Shown here: positions 47,289-56,802 of the stretch, piece after piece
Position numbering within the stretch: the first letter of the stretch is position 1
Layout of the letters: every line of letters begins with the position of its first letter
From: Xanthobacteraceae bacterium
GTDB taxonomy: Bacteria; Pseudomonadota; Alphaproteobacteria; Rhizobiales; Xanthobacteraceae
Direction of reading: 5' to 3'
DNA length: 64,000 bases
NCBI GenBank assembly: GCA_031291475.1
Contig: JARLIY010000066.1
Coordinates: forward strand, 1 to 64,000
Position numbers and translations under genes: made by a program
Notes under the pieces: generated by a model
The model's input: the letters and a program-made list of their open reading frames with translations, nothing else
Told to the model about the DNA's origin: nothing
The model's database searches: none

Positions 47289-47510
47289 TCAAGACCCGTA
47301 TTTGAACGAGAGCGCGACGCGGGTGCGAAACGCCGTGACCTTTCCGTTATCCACCTTCATGTCCATCTTGGTGACTTCGGCAACACGCAGGTCACGCAGC
47401 GAGCCCGCCGCCGTCTGCACCGCGATGCGACCGGCGTCCTCCCACGATTTTTCGCTGACGCCGACAACATCGATAATCCGATAAACGCTATCCGATTGCT
47501 TCTTGGCCAT
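47289..47510 (-). CDS. Dodecin (flavin-binding protein)
   Basis: 73 residues. 'SVYRIIDVVGVSEKSWEDAG' has the flavin-stacking Trp and 'MDMKVDNGKVTAFRTRVALSFKY' is the standard dodecin ending. Dodecins form hollow 12-mers that store or buffer riboflavin and FMN. Strong ribosome binding site GGGAGGAGC. Cytosolic; convergent with the NDUFA9-like gene. Confidence 0.93.
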   Translation of the reverse strand: MAKKQSDSVYRIIDVVGVSEKSWEDAGRIAVQTAAGSLRDLRVAEVTKMDMKVDNGKVTAFRTRVALSFKYGS

Positions 47511-47694
47511 TGGATTGCTCCTCCCGGGTTAAAGCGAACGCGCGCGATCACGACCGTCACGGCGGTCGTCTTTAGCTTAGATCAAGCCGCGGCGCCTCGT
47601 CGATGACCCTTGGGGCGCTGGACAGCATTGGCCGAAAGGTGGAAGCTTCGACGCGTAACCGCGATCGGACGCGCGGACAAAAGGCGAGCCGCAG

Positions 47695-47925
47695 ATGCCG
47701 GGCAAGCGCATACAGCTCGACGAAGAAACCTGGCGGGATCTCGATCTGCTCGGGCGCGACCAGATGAAAGATTTTCAGGAACTCGCCGACGAAGCGTTCC
47801 GCGATCTGTTGAAGAAATACGGCCGCCCCGCCGACCTGAAAGACGCGCTGCGGCGAAGCGCGGGCGTATCCGCGACCATCCATCAATTAAAGCCGGACAA
47901 AGCCGGCAAACCGCGGCGCAAGTAA
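47695..47925 (+). CDS. Small ribbon-helix-helix-like protein of unknown function
   Basis: 76 residues. 'KRIQLDEETWRDLDLLGRDQMKDFQELADEAFRDLLKKYG' has the beta strand and two helices of a ribbon-helix-helix DNA-binding fold, with a basic tail 'PDKAGKPRRK'. No partner toxin gene is adjacent: the neighbour on the other strand is DUF2277. It may be a stand-alone regulator. ATG 47695 is the natural domain start; the ribosome binding site is weak. Its end is only ten bases from the convergent DUF2277 stop. Confidence 0.6.
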   Translation: MPGKRIQLDEETWRDLDLLGRDQMKDFQELADEAFRDLLKKYGRPADLKDALRRSAGVSATIHQLKPDKAGKPRRK

Positions 47926-47934
47926 CGAATAGTC

Positions 47935-48204
47935 TTAAGTGGCGAAGCGCTCGCGGGCACGCTCGCGCGCTTTCATCGCTTCGAGCTCGCGATTGCGCGC
48001 CGGGCTGGCGGTCTCCAGCGATGCCAGGAGGCGGCGGGCTGCTTCCGTCACTTCTTGCACAGCAAGGTTGAAGGCCGCCTCGTTGGCGCGCGAGGGCTTG
48101 GCGAAGCCGCTCAGCTTGCGCACGAATTGCAGCGATGAAGCGCGGATTTCGTCCTCCGTCGCCGGCGGCTCGAAATTAAACAGCGTGCGGATGTTACGGC
48201 ACAT
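47935..48204 (-). CDS. DUF2277 family protein
   Basis: 89 residues. 'MCRNIRTLFNFEPPATEDEI' and 'ASSLQFVRKLSGFAKPSRAN' are the hallmark of DUF2277, a small all-helical family common in actinobacteria and proteobacteria, function unknown. ATG at 48204 is preceded by AGGAG. It reads away from the hydrolase at 48242 with only 37 bases between starts. Confidence 0.9.
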   Translation of the reverse strand: MCRNIRTLFNFEPPATEDEIRASSLQFVRKLSGFAKPSRANEAAFNLAVQEVTEAARRLLASLETASPARNRELEAMKARERARERFAT

Positions 48205-48241
48205 ATTCTACTCCTGATATAACGGCACGAGGGAGCGTCTG

Positions 48242-48943
48242 GTGTCAGCTGGTCTCGCCGAGCCTATCACTTTTGCGGTCGATGACGACACTCGCGTTTC
48301 CGGCTTGCTGCTGGCGCCGCCGGGTGCACGCGCCTGCTACGTGTTGGCGCATGGCGCCGGCGCCGGGATGAATCATCGCTTCATGGCGGCGGTCGCGGCG
48401 GAGCTGGCGCCGCGCGGAATTGCGACCTTGAGCTATCAGTTTCCCTATATGGAGCGCGGCGGCAAGCGGCCCGATCCGCCGCCGCTTGCGCAAGCGACAG
48501 TCCGCGCCGCAGCGGCTGTGGCGCAGCGCAGGCTGCCGGGGCTTCCGCTCATTGCCGGCGGCAAATCCTTCGGCGGCCGCATGACGTCGCAAGCGCAGGC
48601 GAAGGGGCCGCTGCCCGGCGTACGCGGCCTGGCGTTTCTCGGATTTCCGCTGCACCCCGCCGGCAAGCCGTCGGCGGATCGCGGCAAACATCTGTTCGAC
48701 GTGCAAGTCCCGATGCTGTTCCTGCAAGGCACGCGCGACACCCTTGCCGCGCTCGATCAGCTCGTGCCGCTTTGCCGGGCGCTCGGCGCCCGCGCCAGCC
48801 TGCGGCTGTTCGAGGACGCCGATCACTCCTTTCACGTGCCGGCGCGGAGCGGCCGCAAGGATGCGGACGTGCGCGGCGAGATGCTGGACGCGCTCGCCGC
48901 CTGGATCGACGATGTGATCAAAGCCCCAGCGCGAGCGCGATGA
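48242..48943 (+). CDS. Alpha/beta hydrolase, KANL3/Tex30-like
   Basis: 233 residues. '[20 protein letters not shown]' is the oxyanion-loop segment, '[14 protein letters not shown]' carries the nucleophile Ser, and '[16 protein letters not shown]' the catalytic His. The Asp is likely in '[10 protein letters not shown]'. This is the short dienelactone-hydrolase-like group annotated as alpha/beta family hydrolase. Substrate unknown. GTG start at 48242. Its 3' end overlaps the convergent uppP gene by 26 bases. Confidence 0.83.
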   Translation: MSAGLAEPITFAVDDDTRVSGLLLAPPGARACYVLAHGAGAGMNHRFMAAVAAELAPRGIATLSYQFPYMERGGKRPDPPPLAQATVRAAAAVAQRRLPGLPLIAGGKSFGGRMTSQAQAKGPLPGVRGLAFLGFPLHPAGKPSADRGKHLFDVQVPMLFLQGTRDTLAALDQLVPLCRALGARASLRLFEDADHSFHVPARSGRKDADVRGEMLDALAAWIDDVIKAPARAR

Positions 48944-49724
48944 GTCCGAGCACGCCGACGGCGAAGCGCCAGCCGACGAACAGCGTGAAGCCGTGGCGCG
49001 ACACATAGCCGAGAAACGTCTTCACCACGAACCAGGCGCAGATGAAGGATACGACGAAACCGACGCCGACAAGCAACGCATTGCTGTGGCTCATCTGCGC
49101 ATGGTTCTTGTAGAGATCGTAGGCGAACGCCCCCGCCATGGTCGGCATGGCGAGCCAGAACGAAAATTCCGCGGCGGCGCGGCGATCGGCGCCGAGCAGC
49201 ATCGCCGCGACGATGGTCGCGCCGGAGCGCGACACGCCCGGAATCATCGACAGGCATTGCGCGACCCCGATGATGAAATACATCGGCAGCGTGAACCGCG
49301 TCGCTTCATGATAGCGCGGCTTGAGATCGAGCCGATCCACCCACAGCAGCACCGCACCGCCCACGATCAGCGAACAGCACACGATCCAGGGATTGAACAG
49401 CACCTCTTTGATGAATTTATAGGCGGTAGCTCCGATCACCGCCGCCGGCAAAAAGGCGATGAGCACACCGATGATGAAGCGTCTTGCCTGTGGATCGTTG
49501 AACATGCCGGTGAACAGCGTCCATAGCCGCGCGGCGTAGATCGACAGCAAGGCCAGGATCGCGCCGAACTGAATCAAGACCGTGAAGCTTTTGCCGAAAT
49601 CCTCGTCGCTAAAGCCGAAAAATTGCTGCAGCAGCAGGAGATGCCCGGTCGACGAAACCGGAATGAACTCGGTCAGCCCCTCGACCACGCCGAGCACGAT
49701 CGCCTTGATGAAATCGAAAGTCAT
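48918..49724 (-). CDS. uppP: Undecaprenyl-diphosphatase UppP (BacA)
   Basis: 268 residues, about eight membrane helices. Catalytic motifs are '[18 protein letters not shown]' and '[20 protein letters not shown]'. It dephosphorylates undecaprenyl pyrophosphate at the periplasmic face to recycle the lipid carrier of peptidoglycan and O-antigen. ATG at 49724 gives the usual '[12 protein letters not shown]' start. Confidence 0.96.
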   Translation of the reverse strand: MTFDFIKAIVLGVVEGLTEFIPVSSTGHLLLLQQFFGFSDEDFGKSFTVLIQFGAILALLSIYAARLWTLFTGMFNDPQARRFIIGVLIAFLPAAVIGATAYKFIKEVLFNPWIVCCSLIVGGAVLLWVDRLDLKPRYHEATRFTLPMYFIIGVAQCLSMIPGVSRSGATIVAAMLLGADRRAAAEFSFWLAMPTMAGAFAYDLYKNHAQMSHSNALLVGVGFVVSFICAWFVVKTFLGYVSRHGFTLFVGWRFAVGVLGLIALALGL

Positions 49725-49813
49725 GGATGAAGCTCCGCGGCAGGGGGGAAGGCGCGACGTGCGCCCGATACGCAAGGGACGGGCAGGACGATTCGTCGGG
49801 GCTTGTGGCTAGC

Positions 49814-49852
49814 CCATGATCCGCGAAAGTGGAAGCCAGTTTTTGCGAAAAG
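49814..49852. repeat. Degenerate second copy of the GAGCATGATCC-type repeat
   Basis: CATGATCCGCGAAAGTGGAA, a few variable bases and TTTTTGCGAAAAGC form one half of the element described at 36931, here in the opposite orientation. It lies upstream of uppP and of the GST gene, in the 279-bp divergent intergenic region that otherwise shows no clear feature. Confidence 0.45.
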
Positions 49853-50003
49853 CCCGCGCGCCGGCAGGGCACACTCTTTCAACAGGCGCGCCGGCTGCAA
49901 TTTGCCTGCCGGATCGCTTCGCCTATAACAGACCGATTCGGAAAAAGGGCCGCTAATGCCGCGGCTGAGCTCAGTCAGATTATCCTCTCCGCCCCGCGAT
50001 GGC

Positions 50004-50696
50004 ATGTTGACGCTCTTTCATCATCCCTCCTGCCCGCATTCGCGCTTCGTGCGCCTCGTTCTCGAGGAGTACGGCCTGACGGCGCGGCTGGTGGAGGTGC
50101 GGGCCTGGGAGCGGCGCGAGGATTTTCTCATGCTCAATCCGGCGGAGACGACGCCGGTCTTGGTGGAAGAAGGCCTGCCGCCGGTTCCCGGCGCCGCCAT
50201 CATCGCGGAATACCTCGACGAAACGCGCGGCGCGACGGCCGCGCCGCTCCGGCTGATGCCGGGCGAAACCGGCGAGCGCATCGAGGTTCGCCGCCTCATG
50301 AGCTGGTTCAACGACAAGTTTTTCGCCGAAGTCAGCGGCCCGCTGGTGATGGAACGCGTTTACAAGCGCTTTATCCCGGCTGGCAGTGGCGGCGGCCCGC
50401 CCGATACCGAGATCATGCGGGCGGCGCGCAGCAATATTAGATACCATCTGACGTATATCGGTTGGCTCGTCCGCAAGCGCGACTGGCTTGCCGGCGACAA
50501 TCTGAGCTATGCCGATCTCAGCGCGGCGGGGCATTTGTCCGCCGTCGATTATCTGGGCGATGTGCCGTGGGACGAAGACGAGACCGCCAAGGCCTGGTAC
50601 GCGAGGATCAAATCACGACCCGCGTTCCGCGCGCTGCTCGGCGAGACGCTGCCCGGCCTGCCGCCGTCGCCGAGCTACGCCAACCTCGACTTCTGA
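50004..50696 (+). CDS. Glutathione S-transferase family protein
   Basis: About 230 residues. The thioredoxin fold begins '[20 protein letters not shown]', followed by '[13 protein letters not shown]' (cis-Pro) and '[14 protein letters not shown]'. The C-terminal helical domain has '[24 protein letters not shown]'. ATG at 50004 starts the domain; frame upstream is not conserved. Its stop overlaps the presumed queG start, so the two are coupled, as often seen in Rhizobiales. Confidence 0.9.
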   Translation: MLTLFHHPSCPHSRFVRLVLEEYGLTARLVEVRAWERREDFLMLNPAETTPVLVEEGLPPVPGAAIIAEYLDETRGATAAPLRLMPGETGERIEVRRLMSWFNDKFFAEVSGPLVMERVYKRFIPAGSGGGPPDTEIMRAARSNIRYHLTYIGWLVRKRDWLAGDNLSYADLSAAGHLSAVDYLGDVPWDEDETAKAWYARIKSRPAFRALLGETLPGLPPSPSYANLDF

Positions 50697-51835
50697 CGCC
50701 GCAACAGGCGGCCGCGCTGAAAACGGCGCTGGCCGCGGCCGCCCGCGCGCAGGGCTTCGACGCCATCGGCATTACGCGGCCGGATTCCATACCGCGCGTG
50801 GCCGGACGCTTGCAGGAATTCCTCGCCGCCGGCGCTCAGGGCGACATGGACTGGATGGCGCGCAACGCCGAGCGCCGCGGCGATCCGCGCGCGCTGTGGC
50901 CCGACACACGCGCCATCGTCATGCTCGGCGTCAATTACGGCGGAGAGGACGATCCGCTGGCAATCCTGAAAGAGCGCAGGCGCGGCGCCATCTCGGTTTA
51001 TGCCCGAGCCGACGATTATCACGAGGTGATCAAGCCGCGGCTGAAGGCGCTGGGACGCTGGCTGATCGAGCAAGCCGGGGGCGAGGTCAAAGTCTTCGTC
51101 GATACCGCCCCGGTGATGGAAAAGCCCTTGGCCGAGGCCGCTGGCCTCGGCTGGCAGGGCAAGCACACCAACCTGGTGTCCCGCCAGCACGGCTCGTGGC
51201 TGTTCCTCGGCGCCATTTTCACCACGCTCGATTTGCCGCCCGATGCGCCGGAGAGCGACCATTGCGGCACCTGCCGCTCCTGCCTCGACATTTGCCCAAC
51301 GGCGGCCTTCCCCGCGCCCTACCGCCTCGACGCAAGGCGTTGCATCTCCTACCTCACCATCGAGCATAAGGGTCCGATCCCGCGCGCGCTGCGTCCGCTG
51401 ATCGGCAATCGCATCTATGGCTGCGACGATTGTCTCGCGGTCTGCCCGTGGAACAAATTCGCGCAGGCCGGCCACGAAACGCGGCTTGCCGCGCGAGACG
51501 CCTTGCGCACGCCGCCCTTGGCCGAGCTGGCGCAGCTCGACGATAGAGGCTTCCGCGCGCTGTTCACCAAAAGCGCGGTCAAACGCATCGGCCATGCCCG
51601 CTTCCTGCGCAATGTGCTGATCGCAATCGGCAATTCCGGCGAGCCGGCGCTGGCAGAAGAGGCCGAGCGCTTGCTCGACGATCCCTCGCCGCTCATTCGC
51701 GGCGCCGCCATCTGGGCGCTCGGCCGACTCGATCCCGCGCGGCTCGAAAGCCGGGCGGCGGCACGGAGCGCCGCTGAGTCCGATCCGGATGTCGCCGCGG
51801 AATGGCAAGCCGCGCGCGGGTTGAGGCCCCAATGA
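50693..51835 (+). CDS. queG: Epoxyqueuosine reductase QueG
   Basis: About 380 residues. It reduces epoxyqueuosine to queuosine in tRNA, using cobalamin and two [4Fe-4S] clusters: '[21 protein letters not shown]' (long motif cited only to its twentieth residue here) is the first and '[17 protein letters not shown]' the second. A C-terminal HEAT-like repeat ('[20 protein letters not shown]') binds tRNA. No ATG, GTG or TTG lies at the expected N-terminus. The best candidate is CTG at 50693, overlapping the GST stop in CTGA; upstream starts in frame would add about 75 unrelated residues. Confidence 0.92.
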   Translation: MTPQQAAALKTALAAAARAQGFDAIGITRPDSIPRVAGRLQEFLAAGAQGDMDWMARNAERRGDPRALWPDTRAIVMLGVNYGGEDDPLAILKERRRGAISVYARADDYHEVIKPRLKALGRWLIEQAGGEVKVFVDTAPVMEKPLAEAAGLGWQGKHTNLVSRQHGSWLFLGAIFTTLDLPPDAPESDHCGTCRSCLDICPTAAFPAPYRLDARRCISYLTIEHKGPIPRALRPLIGNRIYGCDDCLAVCPWNKFAQAGHETRLAARDALRTPPLAELAQLDDRGFRALFTKSAVKRIGHARFLRNVLIAIGNSGEPALAEEAERLLDDPSPLIRGAAIWALGRLDPARLESRAAARSAAESDPDVAAEWQAARGLRPQ

Positions 51836-52734
51836 CCACGCTCCTGTGTTTTGGTCTCGGCTATTCGGCGGAAAATTTCATCGGCACGTTCGGTGACGGA
51901 TTTGAGCACATTGTCGGAACCGTGCGCGGCACCGAGCGCGCCGCCGTACTCAACGCCTATCTTGCCGGACGGCTGAAGGCGCTGGTCTTCAAAGGCGCGG
52001 CGACGGCGGAAGTCGAACGCGCGATCACCGAATCCGATTTGCTGCTCGTTTCGGTCCCGCCCGATGAAAGGGGCGATCCCGTCCTCGCCGCTTTCGGCGA
52101 CGCCCTGGGTCACGCGCCCCGGCTGCGGTCGATCGTTTATCTGTCGACGGTCGGCGTCTATGGCGACCATTGCGGCGCCTGGGTCGACGAGGACACGCCG
52201 CCGCGGCCGGCGTCGGCCCGCAGCCGCGCCCGGCTTGCCGCCGAAGCGGCCTGGCAAAAACTCGGCGCGCGCACCGGCGCCGCCGTCGCCATCCTCCGCC
52301 TTGCCGGCATTTATGGGCCCGGACAGAACGCGCTCGTCCAGGTCGCGCGCGAGACCGCGCGCCGCATCGTCAAGCCCGGCCAGGTCTTCAACCGCGTCCA
52401 TGTCGGCGACATCGCGCAGGCGATCGATGCGGCGTTCGCCCGCAAGGCCGCCGGAATTTTCAATGTCGCCGACGACGAACCCGGCTCGCCCGGCGATCCG
52501 ATTGTATCCGCGGCGCAGCTCCTCGGCCGCGATCCGCCGCCGGAAATCGCGTTCGCCGACGCCGCCTCGTTGCTGTCGCCGATGGCTTTGAGTTTTTGGC
52601 AGGAATGCCGGCGCGTGAAGAACGACAAGCTCAAGCGCGAGCTCGGCGTGACCTTGCTCTATCCGACGTACCGGGAAGGTTTATGCGCCCTGCTTGAAGC
52701 AAACCAGGGCGTGGGCGAAATGACCCGATTCTGA
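51832..52734 (+). CDS. NAD(P)-dependent epimerase-like protein (YeeZ-like)
   Basis: 300 residues. '[18 protein letters not shown]' is a GxGxxA dinucleotide loop, '[20 protein letters not shown]' the SDR Tyr region and '[20 protein letters not shown]' a nucleotide-sugar-epimerase-like segment. It is close to YeeZ/YfcH-like proteins of unknown substrate. The ATG overlaps the queG stop (ATGA), so it is co-translated with queG. Cytosolic. Confidence 0.82.
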   Translation: MTTLLCFGLGYSAENFIGTFGDGFEHIVGTVRGTERAAVLNAYLAGRLKALVFKGAATAEVERAITESDLLLVSVPPDERGDPVLAAFGDALGHAPRLRSIVYLSTVGVYGDHCGAWVDEDTPPRPASARSRARLAAEAAWQKLGARTGAAVAILRLAGIYGPGQNALVQVARETARRIVKPGQVFNRVHVGDIAQAIDAAFARKAAGIFNVADDEPGSPGDPIVSAAQLLGRDPPPEIAFADAASLLSPMALSFWQECRRVKNDKLKRELGVTLLYPTYREGLCALLEANQGVGEMTRF

Positions 52735-52973
52735 CATCACAGCGAGCCCACGTTTATCTCTTCGGGAGCATTTTTGAACAGTCGCGGCTCCGCGCGAGCA
52801 CCTTGCTATGCGGACGAATAGGGCGTCAAATGAATGAAGACAGATGGGCGATACCCTCACTGAAGGCTGCCAACAAGACGGCGACGTTCCGAGGTCACCG
52901 TTCACTAATCGGCAGCTATTGCCGTTGGTAGGCAAGCAATCAAAATAAAGCAGAGAATCCAGAAGCCCCCTCC

Positions 52974-53951
52974 TCAATGCAGGCTCGGTCCTTTGAGGAA
53001 GCGATCGCGCTCGCTCGACTTGACCCGCAGCTCCATGGTCTCGCCGTCGCGATAGATGGTGATCGGGACTTCGACGCCGGCCTGGCCTTGCGCCCAGATG
53101 CGGCGGAACATGCCCGCCAGATCGCGGACCTCGGCCCCGGCGACCGTGAGCACGATGTCGCCGGTGCGCAAATCTGCGCGCTTGGCCGGTCCGCGATCGG
53201 CGAGCCCGACGACGACCAACCGATTATCCACCTCGGTCGCGTAGAAACCGAGCCAGGGCCGCGACGGCGCGTTGCGGCGGCCGAATTTGAGCAGGTCCTC
53301 GAAGATCGGCTTCAACAGGTCGATGGGCACGATCATGTTGATGTTCTGCGCCGCGCCCTTCTCGACCGAGTGCTGGAGCTGGAGCGAGCCGACGCCGAGC
53401 AGATCGCCGCCCGGGCCGACGAGCGCTGTGCCGCCCCAATTCGGATGCGCCGGCGCGGTGAAAATCGCCTCGTCGAGCACGTACTCCCAATAGCCGGCGA
53501 ACTCCTGCTTGGCGACGATGCGCGCGGCGACCGAATGTTGGCGTCCGCCGGCACCGGCGACGACTACGCGTTCGCCGAGCGACGCGGCCGCCGATTGGCC
53601 GAAGGCGAGCGCCGGCATGTCGAGCTTGGCGAGCGCCTGCACCAGGCCGAACCCGGTTTCCTGGTCGTAGCCGAGTACGTGACCGGGCACCGAACGCCCG
53701 TCGTTCAAGGTGAGCCAAATCGTGTCCGCTTCGGTAACCAAATAGCCGATGGTGAGGATGAGGCCGTTGCCGCGGATGATGACGCCATTGCCGGCGCGTT
53801 CGGTGCCGAGCGTTTCGGCGGTGAACGCGTCCGCCGGCACGGTGGCGCGCAGCGACACCATGCAGGCCAGAACGAGGTCGAGATCGTAGGAATAATCCTC
53901 TGGCTTCGGCTGTACCGAGGACGGCACCTTCCAGTCGCTCACGGATGCCAT
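52974..53951 (-). CDS. HtrA/DegP-like protein with degenerate protease triad and a PDZ domain
   Basis: 325 residues: a trypsin-like domain (about 25-215) followed by a PDZ domain ('GLADRGPAKRADLRTGDIVLTVAGAEVRDL'-type, residues 240-315). In the HtrA triad positions this protein has 'LILTIGYLV' (no His), 'YDQETGFGLVQ' (no DLALL-type Asp context) and 'HPNWGGTALVG' in place of GNSGG (no Ser). It is therefore probably not a peptidase. It also lacks a signal peptide, unlike DegP, and is likely cytosolic. The preceding 239 bp (52735-52973) hold no recognisable gene. A scaffold or peptide-binding role is inference. Confidence 0.78.
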   Translation of the reverse strand: MASVSDWKVPSSVQPKPEDYSYDLDLVLACMVSLRATVPADAFTAETLGTERAGNGVIIRGNGLILTIGYLVTEADTIWLTLNDGRSVPGHVLGYDQETGFGLVQALAKLDMPALAFGQSAAASLGERVVVAGAGGRQHSVAARIVAKQEFAGYWEYVLDEAIFTAPAHPNWGGTALVGPGGDLLGVGSLQLQHSVEKGAAQNINMIVPIDLLKPIFEDLLKFGRRNAPSRPWLGFYATEVDNRLVVVGLADRGPAKRADLRTGDIVLTVAGAEVRDLAGMFRRIWAQGQAGVEVPITIYRDGETMELRVKSSERDRFLKGPSLH

Positions 53952-54103
53952 CTGACCATTCCTTCGCTGCGGATTCGCCGCCGGGACGGGGCGACGGTGA
54001 AATTCGGTCGGTCGGCGCGCATGCCGCCTATTTGTTGAGCCGACGGCCGCGGATCAAGCCCAATCTGCGACTCGGCGCCGCGGCCCCAAGCATCTAGCCG
54101 CAG

Positions 54104-54569
54104 TCAGTCCTTTTTTGGCGGCGCTTGGTTGTTGGCGTCCATCTGCTCGAGCTGCTTCTCGAGATCCGGGAGGTTCGCCACCAGCGCGCAATTTTCCTTG
54201 TCGCCCAGCGCCTGCCTTTTCACCTGCGCCCAGCGGGCGTTGGCGTCCTGCTCGGTCCACGGCCCGCCGCGTTTCCGGGTTATAGGCCTGGGCGCTGGCC
54301 AGGTTTTCCAGCGAGCGATGATAGTCTTCGAGCTTGAGCACGCGATTGCGCGGCTCGAAATAGAAGTTCGTGCCGTCGAGCTCGTTGCAGAATCGCAGCC
54401 CATTCACGAACATCTTTTCTGCCATGCGGGCGTCGAAAATCTTGGCTTTGAGGTCGTTCACGTTCGGGCTCTGAGCCAGCGCCACGATCGGGGGAATGAG
54501 CCAGAGCGCCACCGCGCCGGAGGCCACCCATCCCAAATCTCTCGCCGTTAAGCGTTTCGCTGACCGCAC
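54104..54569 (-). pseudogene. Frameshifted exported protein of unknown function
   Basis: The start is a GTG near 54569 followed by a hydrophobic segment ('VASGAVALWLIPPIVALA'). The conserved-looking body 'SPNVNDLKAKIFDARMAEKM' and 'DYHRSLENLASAQAYNPETRR' is in one frame. The sequence then continues in another frame as 'WTEQDANARWAQVKRQALGD' and 'LPDLEKQLEQMDANNQAPPK' to a stop at 54104. One extra C in the GGGCCG run near 54262 explains the break. It is either a recent frameshift or a sequencing error; repaired it would be about 155 residues, periplasmic. Confidence 0.6.
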
Positions 54570-54813
54570 CGTCCTCACCCTTCGTCCCGCTCTTGGCAAC
54601 AAGGTACCAGCTTGGCGGCGTGAGCCAACAGCGAAGCTTGCGGGCAAGCGCCCCCGGCGTTGTTCATCATTCATTATCCATGAACCGTTACGGCGCCGCC
54701 ACTATGCGTTATCGCCGTCGTTTTGCCGGTTCCAGCACGGCCTGTCGCCTTTTTCCCGCCCAATCTTCTTTGCAAAACAAAATGCGTTTGCGGGTCGTCG
54801 GGGGGACGGTATC

Positions 54814-55695
54814 GTGCGCGTCGGTGTCAGTCTTGTCGTCGTGGCGTTTGCCGCCGCAGTTTCGCTGAGTGAAGCGTCGGCGCAGACCTATTCCTCATCG
54901 CCGGTAGACCGAGCGCCGGTGCCGCCGCTGGATGTCGGCGCGCCGCCGCCCCACAATCAGGGCTATTCCGCGCAATCGACACCGGCACTGGCCCAGCGCA
55001 TCGCCGCGCAAGCGCCGACCTCAGTCCGCAATGATTCAGTACCGCGGCCGCCGGCCGATATCGGCGGTGGACCGGCATCGGCGGACGTCACCGGCTCGAT
55101 CCGAACTCCGGACGCGGCAACGATGCCGGCGCCCGACCGCGCAACGGTGATCGCGGCGTTGCCGCCGGAAGAGCAGCCCGAAGCCGGCCCCGCCAAAGAG
55201 CTGCCGCCGCAGTACCGCCGCCAGCTCGTCGATTACCCCACCTCCGAGCCGGCCGGCACGGTGATCATCGATACGCCGCACACCTACCTCTATCTGGTGC
55301 GCGGCGGCGGCAAAGCGTTGCGCTACGGCATCGGCGTCGGCCGCGAAGGCTTCACCTGGTCGGGCGGCGAACGCATCAGTCGCATGAGCGAGTGGCCGGA
55401 CTGGCATCCGCCGAAGGAGATGATCGAGCGTCAGCCTTATCTGCCGCGCTTCATGGCCGGCGGCGCGGGAAACCCGCTCGGCGCGCGCGCTCTCTATCTC
55501 GGCAGCACGCTCTACCGCATTCACGGCACCAACCAGCCCTCGACCATCGGCCATTTCGTATCGTCGGGCTGCATCCGCCTGAGCAACGAAGATGTCGAGG
55601 ACCTCTACAGCAGAGTGAATATCGGCACGCGCGTGGTGGTGTTGCCGGGATCGATGCCGACTTCGGCGGCGGCTCAAGGTCCGATTGCGCGCTAG
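54814..55695 (+). CDS. L,D-transpeptidase (YkuD domain), second copy
   Basis: About 293 residues. Signal peptide 'VRVGVSLVVVAFAAAVSLSEASAQ' and a Pro/Ala-rich linker to about residue 130, then the YkuD domain with 'YGIGVGREGFTWSGGERI' and active site 'HGTNQPSTIGHFVSSGCIR'. Cys in SGCIR is the nucleophile. The core is nearly collinear with the protein at 26580. The GTG at 54814 is preceded by GGGGGGAC. Forms 3-3 peptidoglycan crosslinks or attaches envelope proteins. Confidence 0.9.
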   Translation: MRVGVSLVVVAFAAAVSLSEASAQTYSSSPVDRAPVPPLDVGAPPPHNQGYSAQSTPALAQRIAAQAPTSVRNDSVPRPPADIGGGPASADVTGSIRTPDAATMPAPDRATVIAALPPEEQPEAGPAKELPPQYRRQLVDYPTSEPAGTVIIDTPHTYLYLVRGGGKALRYGIGVGREGFTWSGGERISRMSEWPDWHPPKEMIERQPYLPRFMAGGAGNPLGARALYLGSTLYRIHGTNQPSTIGHFVSSGCIRLSNEDVEDLYSRVNIGTRVVVLPGSMPTSAAAQGPIAR

Positions 55696-55945
55696 CGCAT
55701 TGAATCTCAAAACCCGCGCGTTGATCGTTGGCCCCCGCGGATGCCGGCGAAATTTTTAATGTTGGCTTTTCGCCGACTCAAGCTATGGTCGCCGCAGGGT
55801 TCGGCGGTGCTTTGCCGCCTATAATCCGGGAATGCGCCGGCCGAAATGTTGGCGGCCGGTGCGAGGCCAACAGCCCCCGCGACGATCTTTCGCCCCCTGT
55901 AACGCGTGCTGCTGCGGATCGCGCGCGGGCGTTCAGCGAGGTCGA

Positions 55946-56728
55946 ATGTTTCCCGATATGCGCGTGATGATCGCGGCGACGTTGGCCTCGGTCGTGGCGC
56001 TGATCTGCGGATTCGGCATGTTCGCCGCTTTTCAGGTCAGCCACAAACCGCTCGTGCGCCTGCCGTCCGTCTCGGCACCGCTGCAACTTTCCGCTGACAA
56101 CGTCGCGACGCCCATGGCCTATGCGGCGCCGGAGCCGTTCGATCGCCGCTTCCAACTGCGCGAGACGGGCAATGTCGTCGAGGCGGTCGACGCACTGGCG
56201 CGCAAGATCGACCACCGCGAGAGCATTCAACCCGCGCCTTCGCCGGAGCCAAGCGCCCCCGAGATCAAGGCCACGGCCGCCGTCGAGGCGCCGAAGGATA
56301 TAACGCCCGCGGCGGACGACCCCCTGCCCGCGCCGGACGGCGCCACGGCAGAACCGGCGGCATCGGCGGTGGCGCCGGCGCCGAGTGTCGCCGCCGTGGA
56401 GGCGCCCGCGGAGCCTTCACTTTCGCAAGCGCCGCCGCAGCCGGGAAATGAAGCCGCGCCGTCGAGCCTGACCACACCGGCCGTCGATGCGGCAAAGACC
56501 GATGCAACGGCGAAAGAACCGCGGCACGCCGCCGCAAGGACGCGCCACCGGCGCAAAGCGGGGAGCGCCCTTACCGCCGAATCCTCCATTTATCGAGAGC
56601 AAACGGTTCAGCCGACGGAGGCGCAGCCGCGCCCGGCGCGCATTCGCCATACCAAAATCGCATCGCCGAAGCCCAGGGAGCCGAGCACGGCGACGGGCGG
56701 TCCGCTGGTTAGTGCGCCGGGCCAGTAG
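55946..56728 (+). CDS. Membrane-anchored Ala/Pro-rich protein of unknown function
   Basis: About 260 residues. One N-terminal helix ('MIAATLASVVALICGFGMFAAF') anchors it in the inner membrane. A short ordered segment follows ('FDRRFQLRETGNVVEAVDAL'), then about 170 residues rich in Ala, Pro and Glu and a basic tail. ATG at 55946 has GAGG five bases upstream. The layout resembles periplasmic spacer proteins found in Bradyrhizobiaceae; no domain is recognised. Confidence 0.75.
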   Translation: MFPDMRVMIAATLASVVALICGFGMFAAFQVSHKPLVRLPSVSAPLQLSADNVATPMAYAAPEPFDRRFQLRETGNVVEAVDALARKIDHRESIQPAPSPEPSAPEIKATAAVEAPKDITPAADDPLPAPDGATAEPAASAVAPAPSVAAVEAPAEPSLSQAPPQPGNEAAPSSLTTPAVDAAKTDATAKEPRHAAARTRHRRKAGSALTAESSIYREQTVQPTEAQPRPARIRHTKIASPKPREPSTATGGPLVSAPGQ

Positions 56729-56802
56729 GCGCCCGGGGTTGACCCGCGAGCCACCGGCACCCACGTTCCCCGCGTGAGCATCGATTTCCGCGCAGAGCCC
56801 GC

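Noticed and set aside
52681-52977. A 98-codon minus-strand frame in the gap between the epimerase and the HtrA-like gene
   Set aside because: No ribosome binding site, no domain, overlaps both neighbours; composition looks non-coding.
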